NCBI GenBank assembly: GCA_021792335.1
Contig: JAJYUW010000009.1
Coordinates: forward strand, 1 to 34,980
From: Pseudomonadota bacterium
GTDB taxonomy: Bacteria; Pseudomonadota; Gammaproteobacteria; Burkholderiales; Sulfuricellaceae
DNA length: 34,980 nt
Direction: 5' to 3'
A program made the position numbers and the translations under genes. Under the pieces are notes generated by a model, which had not been told where the DNA came from, did not search any database, and saw only the letters and a program-made list of their open reading frames with translations. Shown one piece after another: positions 1-8,171 of this stretch. Each line of letters begins with the position of its first letter. The first letter of the stretch is position 1.

Positions 1-395
1 ATATCGAGTTGGGATCGGGCGGAGGCGATTTTCACATCTGCATGCCCTATGCTATGATCGAGCCGATTCGCGATATCCTGTACAGCAGCATGCAAGGCGA
101 GCGCATGGAAGTCGATGAGCGCTGGGCGAGGTTGCTGACGGCGCAGATGCAAACGGCGGAGGTGGATCTGGTTGCAACCTTGGGGCATGCGCCCATTACT
201 CTGGGACAGATTTTGAGCATGAAGGAAGGGGACGTGATCTCCCTGGAGATCCCGGAAGCAATCATCGCCGAAGTAGACGGCGTACCTGTTCTGGAATGTA
301 AATACGGCGTTCTCAACGGCCAGTACGCGCTCAAAGTGAACAAAATTATTGCCGGAGCGGTTGACGAGCCCGGCCACGGAGGCCAGCATGGCTGA
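1..395 (+). CDS. fliM: Flagellar motor switch protein FliM, C-terminal part (5' end outside window)
   Basis: FliM is the C-ring switch protein that binds CheY-P and reverses flagellar rotation. Only the last ~130 codons are visible. The frame is open to the left edge, so the TTG at 9 in the ORF track is an artefact of truncation. The segment reads GDFHICMPYAMIEPIRD, the end of the FliM middle domain. It is followed by the C-terminal SpoA/SURF-like domain (VATLGHAPITLGQILSMKEGD), the part that pairs with FliN. The stop overlaps the fliN start by 8 nt (ATGGCTGA), so the two are translationally coupled. The following order N-O-P-Q-R makes the identity secure. Confidence 0.95.
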   Translation, partial: IELGSGGGDFHICMPYAMIEPIRDILYSSMQGERMEVDERWARLLTAQMQTAEVDLVATLGHAPITLGQILSMKEGDVISLEIPEAIIAEVDGVPVLECKYGVLNGQYALKVNKIIAGAVDEPGHGGQHG

Positions 396-894
396 CGAAA
401 ACGCTGATAACCCGGCCCCAGTCGACGATTGGGCTGCAGCTATGGCCGAACAGGCTGAATCGGAGGCGGCGGGCGGTGCCTCATCCGCCGAGGACGACTG
501 GGGCGCGGCGTTGTCCGAACAAGCTGCCGCCACGCAGCAGGGCGCCTCATCGGGCCCGGCGGGAAATATTCCCTCGGCTGCAAAGGCCCAGTTCGAAAAA
601 TTATCCCCATCCGGCGCTCTGGCCGGGGCGCCCAACAATATCGACATGATCATGGATATCCCGGTCAGCCTCACGGTTGAATTGGGACGCACCAAGCTTG
701 CCATCCGCAACCTGCTGCAATTGGCCCAGGGATCGGTGGTGGAGTTGGACGGGTTGGCAGGCGAGCCTATGGACGTGCTGGTGAACGGCTGCCTGATCGC
801 TCAGGGAGAAGTGGTGGTGGTGAATGACAAATTTGGAATTCGCTTGACCGATATCATTTCTCCTTCCGAACGCATCCGCAGATTGCACAAATGA
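388..894 (+). CDS. fliN: Flagellar motor switch protein FliN
   Basis: FliN is the lower C-ring protein that, with FliM, forms the switch and docks export substrates. The start is ATG 388, preceded by a GGAGG-like site and overlapping the fliM stop; the longer ORF from 349 runs back into fliM. The protein is 168 residues. The C-terminal SpoA domain is typical (PVSLTVELGRTKLAIRNLL, then GIRLTDIISPSERI). The N-terminal ~65 residues are acidic and Ala-rich and carry an internal repeat, DDWAAAMAEQAE then DDWGAALSEQAA. Long tails of this sort are common in proteobacterial FliN. The stop overlaps the fliO start (ATGA). Confidence 0.96.
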   Translation: MADENADNPAPVDDWAAAMAEQAESEAAGGASSAEDDWGAALSEQAAATQQGASSGPAGNIPSAAKAQFEKLSPSGALAGAPNNIDMIMDIPVSLTVELGRTKLAIRNLLQLAQGSVVELDGLAGEPMDVLVNGCLIAQGEVVVVNDKFGIRLTDIISPSERIRRLHK

Positions 895-1355
895 ACCTGA
901 TGAAAGCGGCTATTCTGCGGCTTCGTACCGGGTTTCCTTTTTTTCTTCTTTCCTTTTCCAGTTACGCGGCCCAGCCAGCCGCTCAAGCGCCGGTGCCAAT
1001 AGTTTCCCCGGTTTCCTTTGGCGGCATGCTGCAGATCCTGCTTGGTTTAGGTTTGGTGCTTGCGGCAGTAGCAGGGACAGCCTGGTTGCTCCGTCGGTTT
1101 TCCCCCGGACAGATCGGTGCTGGCGGCGCATTGAAAGTCATCGGTGGTGTTGCTCTTGGACCTAAGGAACGTCTCGTGCTGGTTGAAATCGGCGAAACCT
1201 GGCTTGTGCTGGGAGTGGCGCCAGGGCAGGTAAACACCCTACACACCATACCAAAACCGGAAGGCGGGGCATTCACGGTCGAAGCATTGCCGGGTGGGAG
1301 CAGCGCTTTTGCTGCCTGGCTGAAACAGGCGATGCAGGGGCGCAAACTTGGATGA
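891..1355 (+). CDS. fliO: Flagellar biosynthesis protein FliO
   Basis: FliO is a small membrane protein that helps assemble or stabilise the FliP ring of the flagellar export gate. It is 154 residues. A hydrophobic N-terminal segment ending near SSYAAQPA looks like a signal or anchor. One strong membrane helix follows ([20 protein letters not shown]), then a cytoplasmic domain with the family-typical [20 protein letters not shown]. The ATG overlaps the fliN stop, and its own end overlaps the likely fliP start by 8 nt. FliO is poorly conserved, so position between fliN and fliP carries much of the weight, but the membrane/cytoplasmic pattern agrees. Confidence 0.93.
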   Translation: MNLMKAAILRLRTGFPFFLLSFSSYAAQPAAQAPVPIVSPVSFGGMLQILLGLGLVLAAVAGTAWLLRRFSPGQIGAGGALKVIGGVALGPKERLVLVEIGETWLVLGVAPGQVNTLHTIPKPEGGAFTVEALPGGSSAFAAWLKQAMQGRKLG

Positions 1356-2130
1356 TATAAACGTGTTTTTCGCGCGCAGGGGTAAAATATTTTTTGTTGC
1401 AGTGTTTGCCGTCCTCGTCGCAGTAGCGCCACTGCTTGCGCGGGCGGCCGATCCCGGTCTGCCGGCCTTTACCAGCACCCCCTCGCCGGGGGGAGGGCAG
1501 ACTTACACCCTCAGCATCCAGGCTCTGCTGATGATGACTGCGCTGACGTTCCTCCCGGCCGTGCTGCTGATGATGACGGCGTTCACCCGGATCGTTATCG
1601 TGCTGTCGCTGCTACGCCAGGCTATCGGCACCATGCAGGCTCCGCCCAATCAGGTCCTGATCGGTCTTTCCCTGTTTTTGACATTTTTCGTGATGGCACC
1701 GGTATTCGACAAGATTTACGCTGAAGCCTATAAACCCTATGCCGATCAGAAAATCGATTTTACCCAGGCGCTGGAGAAGGGTTCCGCCCCACTGAAGGCT
1801 TTTATGCTGAGGCAGACCCGGCAGGACGATCTGGCGTTGTTCGTTAAACTTTCCAACAGCGCGCCCTTGCCTGGCCCGGAGGCGGTGCCGATGAAGATAC
1901 TGGTTCCGGCTTACGTCATCAGCGAACTCAAAACAGCGTTTCAGATCGGCTTTGTGGTGTTTATCCCCTTTCTGATCATAGACATGGTGGTGGCCAGCGT
2001 GCTCATGTCCATGGGCATGATGATGCTTTCGCCCGTCGTAATATCCATGCCGTTCAAGCTGATGTTGTTTGTCCTGGTGGATGGCTGGAATCTCCTGATC
2101 GGATCCTTGGTTCAGAGCTTCTACACATGA
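1348..2130 (+). CDS. fliP: Flagellar type III export gate protein FliP
   Basis: FliP forms, with FliQ and FliR, the helical export gate in the inner membrane through which flagellar rod, hook and filament subunits pass. It is 260 residues, with a cleavable-type signal peptide ([14 protein letters not shown]), then conserved FliP blocks including [20 protein letters not shown] and [19 protein letters not shown]. There is no in-frame ATG near the start. TTG 1348 has an AGGGG seven bases upstream and overlaps the fliO stop; GTG 1363 is an alternative with a weaker site. The ATGA overlap with fliQ shows tight coupling. Confidence 0.96.
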   Translation: MDDINVFFARRGKIFFVAVFAVLVAVAPLLARAADPGLPAFTSTPSPGGGQTYTLSIQALLMMTALTFLPAVLLMMTAFTRIVIVLSLLRQAIGTMQAPPNQVLIGLSLFLTFFVMAPVFDKIYAEAYKPYADQKIDFTQALEKGSAPLKAFMLRQTRQDDLALFVKLSNSAPLPGPEAVPMKILVPAYVISELKTAFQIGFVVFIPFLIIDMVVASVLMSMGMMMLSPVVISMPFKLMLFVLVDGWNLLIGSLVQSFYT

Positions 2131-2396
2131 CGCCGGAAAGTTTCATCACAATCGGGCAGCAGGCGCTCGAAGTGACCATCCTGATTTCGTCTCCGCTGCT
2201 TCTCTCGGCGCTTGCTGTCGGCTTGCTGGTGAGCGTTTTTCAGGCCGCAACCCAAATCAATGAGATGACTCTGTCGTTTATTCCGAAGCTGCTGGTGATG
2301 TTCGTCATGCTAGGAGTGGCGGGGCCCTGGATGCTAACTTTATTGATGGATTTCACACGCCGTTTGTTTACCGGCATTCCTGGGTTGATAGGCTAG
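2127..2396 (+). CDS. fliQ: Flagellar export gate protein FliQ
   Basis: FliQ is the small two-helix component of the flagellar export gate. It has 89 residues, the usual family length, with two hydrophobic hairpin segments and the conserved core [24 protein letters not shown]. The ATG overlaps the fliP stop (ATGA). Oddity: the TAG stop (2394-2396) sits on the left edge of a long palindrome, so its last two bases are the first two of the element. Coupling to fliR is lost here, unlike the junctions upstream. Confidence 0.96.
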   Translation: MTPESFITIGQQALEVTILISSPLLLSALAVGLLVSVFQAATQINEMTLSFIPKLLVMFVMLGVAGPWMLTLLMDFTRRLFTGIPGLIG

Positions 2397-2483
2397 GAGC
2401 CTGTCGGACTTGAAGAATCGAAGCGAAATATGGATCGGCCAGGCGGATTTGCAGCCGATTTCCTTCAAGTCCGACAGGCTCCT
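2395..2483. repeat. 89-bp palindromic element between fliQ and fliR
   Basis: Perfect 21-bp inverted arms (2395-2415 and 2463-2483, starting AGGAGCCTGTCGGACTT) enclose a ~47-nt centre. Just inside the arms, AATCG (2416-2420) pairs with CGATT (2456-2460), giving a hairpin of about 26 bp with a small bulge. It fills most of the 110-nt fliQ-fliR gap and encodes nothing recognisable. The form fits a REP/MITE-type palindromic repeat; its family cannot be named from this window. It could act as an RNA stability or attenuation hairpin inside the operon (inference). Confidence 0.85.
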
Positions 2484-2506
2484 CGTGGGTTTCCGGTAAA
2501 GCAGAG

Positions 2507-3298
2507 ATGATCAGCATTACATCAGCGCAGTTGAGTGCCTGGCTGGCGGCGTTCATCTGGCCCTTTTTTCGCGTCATCGCTTTGGTCAGCAGTGCGCCCA
2601 TTCTGGGTAACCCCAGTGTTTCGCCGCAAGTCAAGATTGGCCTTTCCTTTGCCATTACTCTTGTCCTGGCGCCCATTCTCGACCCTATGCCTGCGGTGGA
2701 GCCCGGTTCTGCGATAGGGCTGTTGATTTTAGTCCAGCAAATCGTGATCGGCGTGGCAATGGGCTTTGCCATGCGCATTATTTTTACTGCGGTGGAAATG
2801 GCCGGCCAAATCATCGCCATGCAGATGGGGCTGGGGTTTGCAGTGTTTTTCGATCCGCAGAATGCCGCTCAGACCCCGGTGGTAGGACAGTTTCTCGGTC
2901 TTATCGGTATCCTCGTGTTTCTCGCGCTGAACGGCCATTTGATGATAATTGAAGTGCTGGCTCAAAGCTTTCAGGCACTGCCGGTGCTGGCGCAGCCCTT
3001 TTCCTCCGCTGGTTGGAGGGCTGTGGCGGGTTGGGGGGGCGAAGTGTTTCTTGCCGGGCTATTGCTGTCGATGCCTATCATGGCAGCGCTTCTGATTACC
3101 AACCTGGCCCTCGGTATTATGACCCGTGCTGCGCCACAGCTTAATGTATTTTCAGTCGGATTCCCGATCACGCTGGCTGCAGGCTTTGTCGTGCTTGCCG
3201 TTGCCCTGCCATTCTTCGCGCCCTTGTTTGAGCGCCTTATCCAGGACGGGGTACAGATGGCGCTGCAAATCGTCCGCTTGGCAAAGCCCGTCAGTTAA
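2507..3298 (+). CDS. fliR: Flagellar export gate protein FliR
   Basis: FliR is the single-copy export gate subunit that completes the FliP5Q4R1 core and contacts FlhB. It is 263 residues, close to the usual length, and highly hydrophobic with about six membrane segments. Conserved blocks include SAPILGNPSVSPQVKIGLS, GQIIAMQMGLGFAVFFDPQ and FSVGFPITLAAGFVVL. The ATG has only a weak ribosome site (AGCAGAG) and lies 24 nt after the palindrome. The stop overlaps the next start (TAATG), coupling it to a methyltransferase gene. Confidence 0.95.
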   Translation: MISITSAQLSAWLAAFIWPFFRVIALVSSAPILGNPSVSPQVKIGLSFAITLVLAPILDPMPAVEPGSAIGLLILVQQIVIGVAMGFAMRIIFTAVEMAGQIIAMQMGLGFAVFFDPQNAAQTPVVGQFLGLIGILVFLALNGHLMIIEVLAQSFQALPVLAQPFSSAGWRAVAGWGGEVFLAGLLLSMPIMAALLITNLALGIMTRAAPQLNVFSVGFPITLAAGFVVLAVALPFFAPLFERLIQDGVQMALQIVRLAKPVS

Positions 3299-3825
3299 TG
3301 AATTCCTTGTTTGTTTCCGAGCCTTCCGAGTGGGTGGTGCGCTGCGCGCCATATATTCGCCCCGGTGGGCTGATACTGGATGTTGCATGTGGATGCGGCA
3401 GGCATACCCGCTTTCTAATTCATGCAGGGTTTGAGGTCGAGGCGGTGGATCGAGATGCCGCCGCGTTGGCTGGCATTGCTGGTTTAGCCGGCGTCACGGT
3501 GCGACAAGCGGATTTGGAAAATGGCCCTTGGCCTTATCGCATCGCTGCATTTGACGGCATTGTGGTGACCAATTATTTGCACCGTCCTCTTTTCATTCAT
3601 CTGTTCAATGCGCTTAAGATGGGCGGGGTACTGATTTACGAAACCTTCGCCGAGGGTAATGAACTGCTCGGCAGGCCGCGTAATCCGGATCATCTTCTCA
3701 AATCCGGTGAATTGTTGGAACGGGCGGAAGGTTGGCTTGAAGTCAACGCTTATGAGGAATTGTGCGTTATAAATAACAAGCGTGCCATAGTGCAGCGAAT
3801 ATGTGCCACCAAAGTTGCTGGATAA
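3298..3825 (+). CDS. Class I SAM-dependent methyltransferase, substrate unknown
   Basis: This 175-residue protein has a Rossmann methyltransferase fold. Motif I is ILDVACGCGRHTRFL (residues ~26-40), the acidic motif II is VEAVDRD, and motif IV-like FDGIVVTNYLHRPLF follows. It resembles the short TehB-like or UbiE-like methyltransferases of proteobacteria, but nothing identifies a substrate. It is translationally coupled to fliR (TAATG). That may only reflect compact packing, and I would not call it flagellar without further evidence. Confidence 0.8.
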   Translation: MNSLFVSEPSEWVVRCAPYIRPGGLILDVACGCGRHTRFLIHAGFEVEAVDRDAAALAGIAGLAGVTVRQADLENGPWPYRIAAFDGIVVTNYLHRPLFIHLFNALKMGGVLIYETFAEGNELLGRPRNPDHLLKSGELLERAEGWLEVNAYEELCVINNKRAIVQRICATKVAG

Positions 3826-3917
3826 TATTTTTGTCGGTCTCTTTATTTTTCCGCGAAACGACCGATATGGTAAATGTAGCTGCCTGAGAGAAATAGGCGG
3901 GAAAGCGGAGGTGAATC

Positions 3918-4145
3918 ATGATGGTGACAATGGATATGTGCTCGTGCAAAGCGGATAGCGACTATACTTTGGAGGTGATGTGCGCCAGCTGGAACCCTGA
4001 GATTGCAACACTGCAGGGCAAGGCAGCGGAAGTTGCGGCACAGTTGATCCGTCATCAATCGCAGCGCGCGAGCGGTATGTCGGCGGACGTTGCGGCGCTG
4101 GATGTCGAGGCCTTCCTGGAGCGGATGTACGCATCTCAGCGGTAG
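3918..4145 (+). CDS. Small hypothetical protein (75 aa) upstream of nrdJ
   Basis: I do not recognise this protein. The ORF has a strong ribosome site (GGAGGTG six bases before ATG 3918), does not overlap other genes and ends shortly before a terminator. Both points favour a real gene. The product has a short Met/Cys-rich start (MMVTMDMCSCKAD), then an Ala-rich probably helical region, with no membrane segment and no clear signal peptide. It lies 78 nt upstream of the B12-dependent ribonucleotide reductase on the same strand. The 92 bp before it include a TCGGTC/GACCGA inverted repeat (3834-3839/3860-3865) but no promoter I can call with confidence. Confidence 0.6.
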   Translation: MMVTMDMCSCKADSDYTLEVMCASWNPEIATLQGKAAEVAAQLIRHQSQRASGMSADVAALDVEAFLERMYASQR

Positions 4146-4148
4146 GGC

Positions 4149-4171
4149 TTTAAACCCGATGAGGGGTTAAA
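4149..4171 (+). other. Small hairpin before the nrdJ-upstream terminator
   Basis: TTTAAACCC (4149-4157) pairs with GGGGTTAAA (4163-4171) around a 5-nt loop with one mismatch, directly after the small ORF's stop. It has no U-run and lies next to the terminator hairpin without overlapping it, so the two are not mutually exclusive structures. Confidence 0.5.
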
Positions 4172-4173
4172 TC

Positions 4174-4210
4174 AGCGAGGGCTGCAAGGCAGCACCTCGC
4201 TTTTTATTTT
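4174..4210 (+). terminator. Rho-independent terminator between small ORF and nrdJ
   Basis: AGCGAGGGCTGC (4174-4185), a 3-nt loop and GCAGCACCTCGCT (4189-4201) form a 12-bp GC-rich stem with one bulged A, followed by TTTTTATTTT. It ends 13 nt before the nrdJ ATG, so it separates the small ORF from nrdJ unless there is read-through. nrdJ then needs a promoter that overlaps this structure, or regulated read-through. Confidence 0.82.
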
Positions 4211-4223
4211 CTAGAGGCTCCGG

Positions 4224-6047
4224 ATGGTCGAGGGACATTTTCTCTCGGATATTTCTTTCCGCATATGGGATATCCGTTACCGTTACCGCAAAGCAGGCAA
4301 GCCTGTTGATCAGGCCGTGCAAGATACCTGGCGCCGTGTTTCCCGTGCGCTCGCCGGGGTGGAGCCACGAGACCAGGATGCCTGGGAGCGGCGATTTTAC
4401 GAAATCCTGGAAGGGTTCCGCTTCCTGCCGGGCGGACGCATCCTTGCCGGCGCGGGCGCATCCCGTCGAGTAACCTTGTTCAACTGCTTTGTCATGGGGT
4501 CAATCGAGGATTCTCTGGATGGCATATTCGAGGCGCTGAAGGAAGGCGCGTTGACCATGCAGCAGGGCGGGGGGGTGGGTTATGATTTTTCCACCCTGCG
4601 TCCGAGCGGCGAACTTGCGCATGGGGTTGGTGCCACCGCTTCCGGCCCGGTCTCATTCATGCACATCTGGGACAGCATGTGTGCCACGATTCTATCCACC
4701 GGTGCACGCCGCGGCGCGATGATGGCGACGTTGCGCTGCGACCACCCGGATATCGAGGTTTTCATCGCAGCCAAGCGCGACCCGCAGGTTCTGCGTCACT
4801 TCAATCTGTCGGTGCTGGTGACCGACGACTTCATGCAAGCGGTTAAGGAGGATGCGGAATGGCTGCTGGTGTTCCCACTGGCCGATGATGAACTGGCGGT
4901 GGGTGAGGTGGTCGAGCGGCTGTGGTCGGGCGGCAGCGTTTCTCGCCGCTGCAAGGTGGTGCGCCGGATCAGTGCGCGGGTGTTGTGGGACAAGATCATG
5001 CGAGCAGCCTATGAGTATGCCGAGCCCGGCGTGCTCTTCATCGACCGTGTTAACCGCATGAATAATTTATGGTACTGCGAACGGATCAGCGCTACCAATC
5101 CCTGCGGTGAAATTCCGCTGCCCTGCTATGGCGCCTGCAACCTGGGTGCGATCAATCTGACCCAATTCATCCATGCGCCTTTCACCTCCAGCGCAGCACT
5201 GGATCTGCAAGGAATTCGAGCTGTCGCGGCGACGGCTGTGCGCCTGCTCGACAATGTTTACGATTTTTCCCGCTTCCCTTTGGAAAGACAGGCGCAAACC
5301 GCCTGCGCCTCACGGCGGATCGGTCTTGGTCTGACCGGGCTGGCCGATGCCCTTGCGATGCTGGGCATCTGTTATGGCAGTACGGAGTCGTTTGATTTGG
5401 GCGGGAAGATAATGCAGGAAATTAGCCACAGCGGGTACCGGGCCTCGATCGAACTGGCACGGGAAAAAGGCGCATTTCCAGAATTTGACGTCGACAAGTA
5501 TCTGTCAGGCGAGTTTATCCGTACCCTGCCCGTGGATATTGTGCAAGGGATAGCACGTTATGGCATACGCAACAGCCATTTAACCGCAATCGCGCCAACC
5601 GGCACGGTCAGTCTGCTGGCAAACAATGTTTCCAGCGGACTGGAACCGATCTTCGATTTCGAGTACGAACGCCGCATTCGTAAGGCGGACGGCAGTTTCA
5701 ATACGGTCAGCGTGGGTGATTATGCTTTTCGTCAGTTCCGCTTACAGCATGGAGAGAATGTGGCGCTGCCGGGCACGTTTGTCCGCGCCAGGGAAATTCC
5801 GCCGGAGGCGCATCTCGAAATGCAGGCGGCATTGCAGCAGCACGTTGATAACGCCATTTCCAAAACCATCAATGTGCCGCGTGAATACAGTTTCGACGCG
5901 TTCCGTTTCATTTACGAAAACGCTTATGCCAAGGGCCTGAAAGGCTGCACCGTTTTCCGCCCCAACCCGTTTACTGGTGAGGTCTTGCTTGCCGATGGTG
6001 CCGCTGCCGAGAGACAGTGCTGCTCCATTGAGCGCGAAGCAGACTAG
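4224..6047 (+). CDS. nrdJ: Adenosylcobalamin-dependent (class II) ribonucleotide reductase
   Basis: NrdJ reduces ribonucleotides to deoxyribonucleotides using a radical generated from adenosylcobalamin, so it works with or without oxygen. It is 607 residues. The first redox cysteine lies in LFNCFV (C88). The active-site loop is NPCGE (N292, thiyl-radical C294, E296), with the second redox cysteine in GACNLGAINL (C305). A PTGTVSLLANNVSSGLEP block follows, and the C-terminal tail holds an adjacent pair in RQCCSIERE, a likely re-reduction site. There is no partner radical-generating gene next door, as expected for class II. The start has GAGG six bases upstream. I see no cobalamin riboswitch upstream. 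Confidence 0.93.
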   Translation: MVEGHFLSDISFRIWDIRYRYRKAGKPVDQAVQDTWRRVSRALAGVEPRDQDAWERRFYEILEGFRFLPGGRILAGAGASRRVTLFNCFVMGSIEDSLDGIFEALKEGALTMQQGGGVGYDFSTLRPSGELAHGVGATASGPVSFMHIWDSMCATILSTGARRGAMMATLRCDHPDIEVFIAAKRDPQVLRHFNLSVLVTDDFMQAVKEDAEWLLVFPLADDELAVGEVVERLWSGGSVSRRCKVVRRISARVLWDKIMRAAYEYAEPGVLFIDRVNRMNNLWYCERISATNPCGEIPLPCYGACNLGAINLTQFIHAPFTSSAALDLQGIRAVAATAVRLLDNVYDFSRFPLERQAQTACASRRIGLGLTGLADALAMLGICYGSTESFDLGGKIMQEISHSGYRASIELAREKGAFPEFDVDKYLSGEFIRTLPVDIVQGIARYGIRNSHLTAIAPTGTVSLLANNVSSGLEPIFDFEYERRIRKADGSFNTVSVGDYAFRQFRLQHGENVALPGTFVRAREIPPEAHLEMQAALQQHVDNAISKTINVPREYSFDAFRFIYENAYAKGLKGCTVFRPNPFTGEVLLADGAAAERQCCSIEREAD

Positions 6048-6101
6048 GCGTTTCCCCTAGCCGGATAATCGGGTAAACTACAAATTTTTGCGGAAATTTT
6101 C

Positions 6102-6980
6102 ATGCTTAAAGGCAGTCTGGTTGCGATCGTTACTCCGATGCATGATGACGGCAGCTTGGACCTGCCCCGTTTGCGTGCCTTGGTCGATTTTCATGTGGAT
6201 GAAGGGACCGATGGTATTGTCGTCGTCGGCACCACCGGCGAATCTCCGACGGTAGACGCCGACGAGCATTGCCTGCTGATCCGCACTGTAGTGGAACAAG
6301 CCGCTGGACGTATTCCGGTCATTGCGGGTACCGGAGCAAACGCCACCCGCGAGGCGATCGAGCTGACGCAATGCGCCAAGAAAGCGGGCGCTGATTACAG
6401 TCTGTCGGTCACGCCATACTATAACAAGCCCACACAGGAAGGGCTGTTCCTCCATTTCAAAGCGATTGCCGAAGCGGTGGACATCCCGCAGATTTTGTAC
6501 AATGTGCCTGGCCGCACCGCCTGCGATCTGGCCAACGAGACTGTGCTGCGGCTGGCGCAAATTCCAAACATCGTCGGAATTAAGGATGCCACCGGCAATG
6601 TCGAACGTGGCAGTGATCTACTGCTGCGTGCACCGGAAGAATTCGCAATCTACAGCGGCGATGACGCCAGCGGCCTTGCATTGATGCTGCTGGGGGGGCA
6701 TGGCGTAATCTCGGTGACTTCCAACGTTGCACCCAGGCTGATGCACGAGATGTGCGAGGCGGCGTTCAGGGGGGATTTGGTGACGGCGCGGTCGATCAAC
6801 AACAAGCTGCTTGGTCTGCATCAGAAGCTGTTTGTCGAAGCCAACCCGATCCCGGTTAAATGGGCGGTAGCGCAAATGGGATTGATCGGCGCAGGCATCC
6901 GTTTGCCTCTGACCCCGCTTTCCGCTGCTTATCACGATATTTTGAAACAGGCCATGCGCCAGGCAGGCGTAATTCAGTAA
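6102..6980 (+). CDS. dapA: 4-hydroxy-tetrahydrodipicolinate synthase
   Basis: DapA condenses pyruvate with aspartate semialdehyde, the first committed step of lysine and diaminopimelate synthesis. It is 292 residues, the standard length. The Schiff-base lysine is K161 in GIKDATGN. The catalytic triad and substrate residues are T44/T45 in GTTGES, Y107 in PYYNKP, Y133 in ILYNVPGRT and R138, all at E. coli numbering. The ATG is 54 nt after nrdJ; the gap holds a TAAACT that could be a -10 element. bamC follows, a conserved pairing also seen in E. coli. Confidence 0.97.
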   Translation: MLKGSLVAIVTPMHDDGSLDLPRLRALVDFHVDEGTDGIVVVGTTGESPTVDADEHCLLIRTVVEQAAGRIPVIAGTGANATREAIELTQCAKKAGADYSLSVTPYYNKPTQEGLFLHFKAIAEAVDIPQILYNVPGRTACDLANETVLRLAQIPNIVGIKDATGNVERGSDLLLRAPEEFAIYSGDDASGLALMLLGGHGVISVTSNVAPRLMHEMCEAAFRGDLVTARSINNKLLGLHQKLFVEANPIPVKWAVAQMGLIGAGIRLPLTPLSAAYHDILKQAMRQAGVIQ

Positions 6981-7012
6981 TACAGCTGCTGGCGCATAAT
7001 TATAGGATGTTT

Positions 7013-8158
7013 ATGAGAAACAAAAGCTTATTGTTCTTGGTTGCGGCAACGTCAGTGCTTGTGGTGATGTCGGGTTGCGGTTCGACTTCCTTGTTGGAAG
7101 GCAAAAGGGTCGACTACAAGTCGGCCGGCAAGCTGCCACCGCTGGAAATTCCTCCCGACCTGACTTCGCCCACGGCTGATAACCGCTTCGCGGTACCCGA
7201 CGCCAGCCCGCAGGGCAGCGCTACTTTCTCCGGTTACAACAAGGAAAGGGCTGGCCAGCCTCAGGCTGCGACAGCATCCACCCTGCTCCCTGCCCAGGAA
7301 AAAGTCAGGGTCGAGCGCGCTGGAACGCAGCGCTGGCTGGTGGTGAATGCCACGCCGGAACAGGTGTGGCCAGTGGTGAAGGAGTTCTGGCAGGAGATGG
7401 GTTTCCTCGTCAAGCTTGAAGTGCCAGAGTCTGGCCTGATGGAAACTGACTGGGCTGAAAACCGGGCAAAAATTCCTCAAGACCCGATTCGCAATGTGTT
7501 GAGCAAGGTAGTGGACGGACTTTATTCCACCGCCGAGCGTGACAAGTTCCGCACCCGACTGGAACGTGGCGCGGAGTCGGGCACTACGGAAATATATATC
7601 AGCCATCGCGGCATGTATGAAGTGATAGAAGGGGGCGATGGGGGCACTCGGACGGTGTGGCAGCCACGTCCGGCGGATCCCGAGATTGAGGCCGACATGC
7701 TGCGCCGGTTGATGGTGAGGTTCGGGGTCGAGGAGGCGCGTGCGAAATCCGTAATGACGGCGGACGGCAAGCACGAGCAGGCCAGAATTACGCGCAGCCA
7801 GGAGGGGGCCGGTAACCTCACCCTGTACGATACGTTCGACCATGCCTGGCGTCGAGTCGGCCTGTCTCTTGACCGGGTCGGGTTCACGGTAGTTGACCGT
7901 GACCGCTCCAAGGGGCTGTATTATGTCCGTTATGTCGATCCGGAAGGCGACGGTGTCAAGGAAGAAAAAGGCTTCCTGTCCAAGCTGGCTTTCTGGAAGG
8001 GGGATGGCAAGAGCAAGGATAAGCCGGAGCAATATCGGATCCAGGTTGCAGCCTCGAGCGACGGTAGCGTGGTCAGTGTGCTGAACAAGGATGGCGCGCT
8101 TGAAAAATCCGATACCGCATCCAGGATTCTCAATCTGCTGTTCGAACAACTTAAATAA
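7013..8158 (+). CDS. bamC: Outer membrane assembly lipoprotein BamC
   Basis: BamC (NlpB) is an accessory lipoprotein of the BAM complex, which inserts beta-barrel proteins into the outer membrane. From ATG 7013 it has 381 residues; ATG 7007 two codons earlier is possible, but AGGA at 7004-7007 suits 7013 better. A lipoprotein signal ends in VLVVMSGC (lipidated C22). The unstructured N-terminal segment contains the family motif LEIPPDLTSP. Two helix-grip domains follow (RWLVVNATPEQVWPVVKEFW, then NLTLYDTFDHAWRRVGLSLD). It follows dapA by 32 nt, likely in one operon. The long minus-strand ORF beneath it is a shadow. Confidence 0.93.
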   Translation: MRNKSLLFLVAATSVLVVMSGCGSTSLLEGKRVDYKSAGKLPPLEIPPDLTSPTADNRFAVPDASPQGSATFSGYNKERAGQPQAATASTLLPAQEKVRVERAGTQRWLVVNATPEQVWPVVKEFWQEMGFLVKLEVPESGLMETDWAENRAKIPQDPIRNVLSKVVDGLYSTAERDKFRTRLERGAESGTTEIYISHRGMYEVIEGGDGGTRTVWQPRPADPEIEADMLRRLMVRFGVEEARAKSVMTADGKHEQARITRSQEGAGNLTLYDTFDHAWRRVGLSLDRVGFTVVDRDRSKGLYYVRYVDPEGDGVKEEKGFLSKLAFWKGDGKSKDKPEQYRIQVAASSDGSVVSVLNKDGALEKSDTASRILNLLFEQLK

Positions 8159-8171
8159 TCTGAGCGTGGTA

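Noticed and set aside
3826-4223. Cobalamin riboswitch upstream of nrdJ
   Set aside because: A B12-dependent enzyme made this worth checking, but the leader has no B12 box and no multi-stem layout; only two simple hairpins are present.
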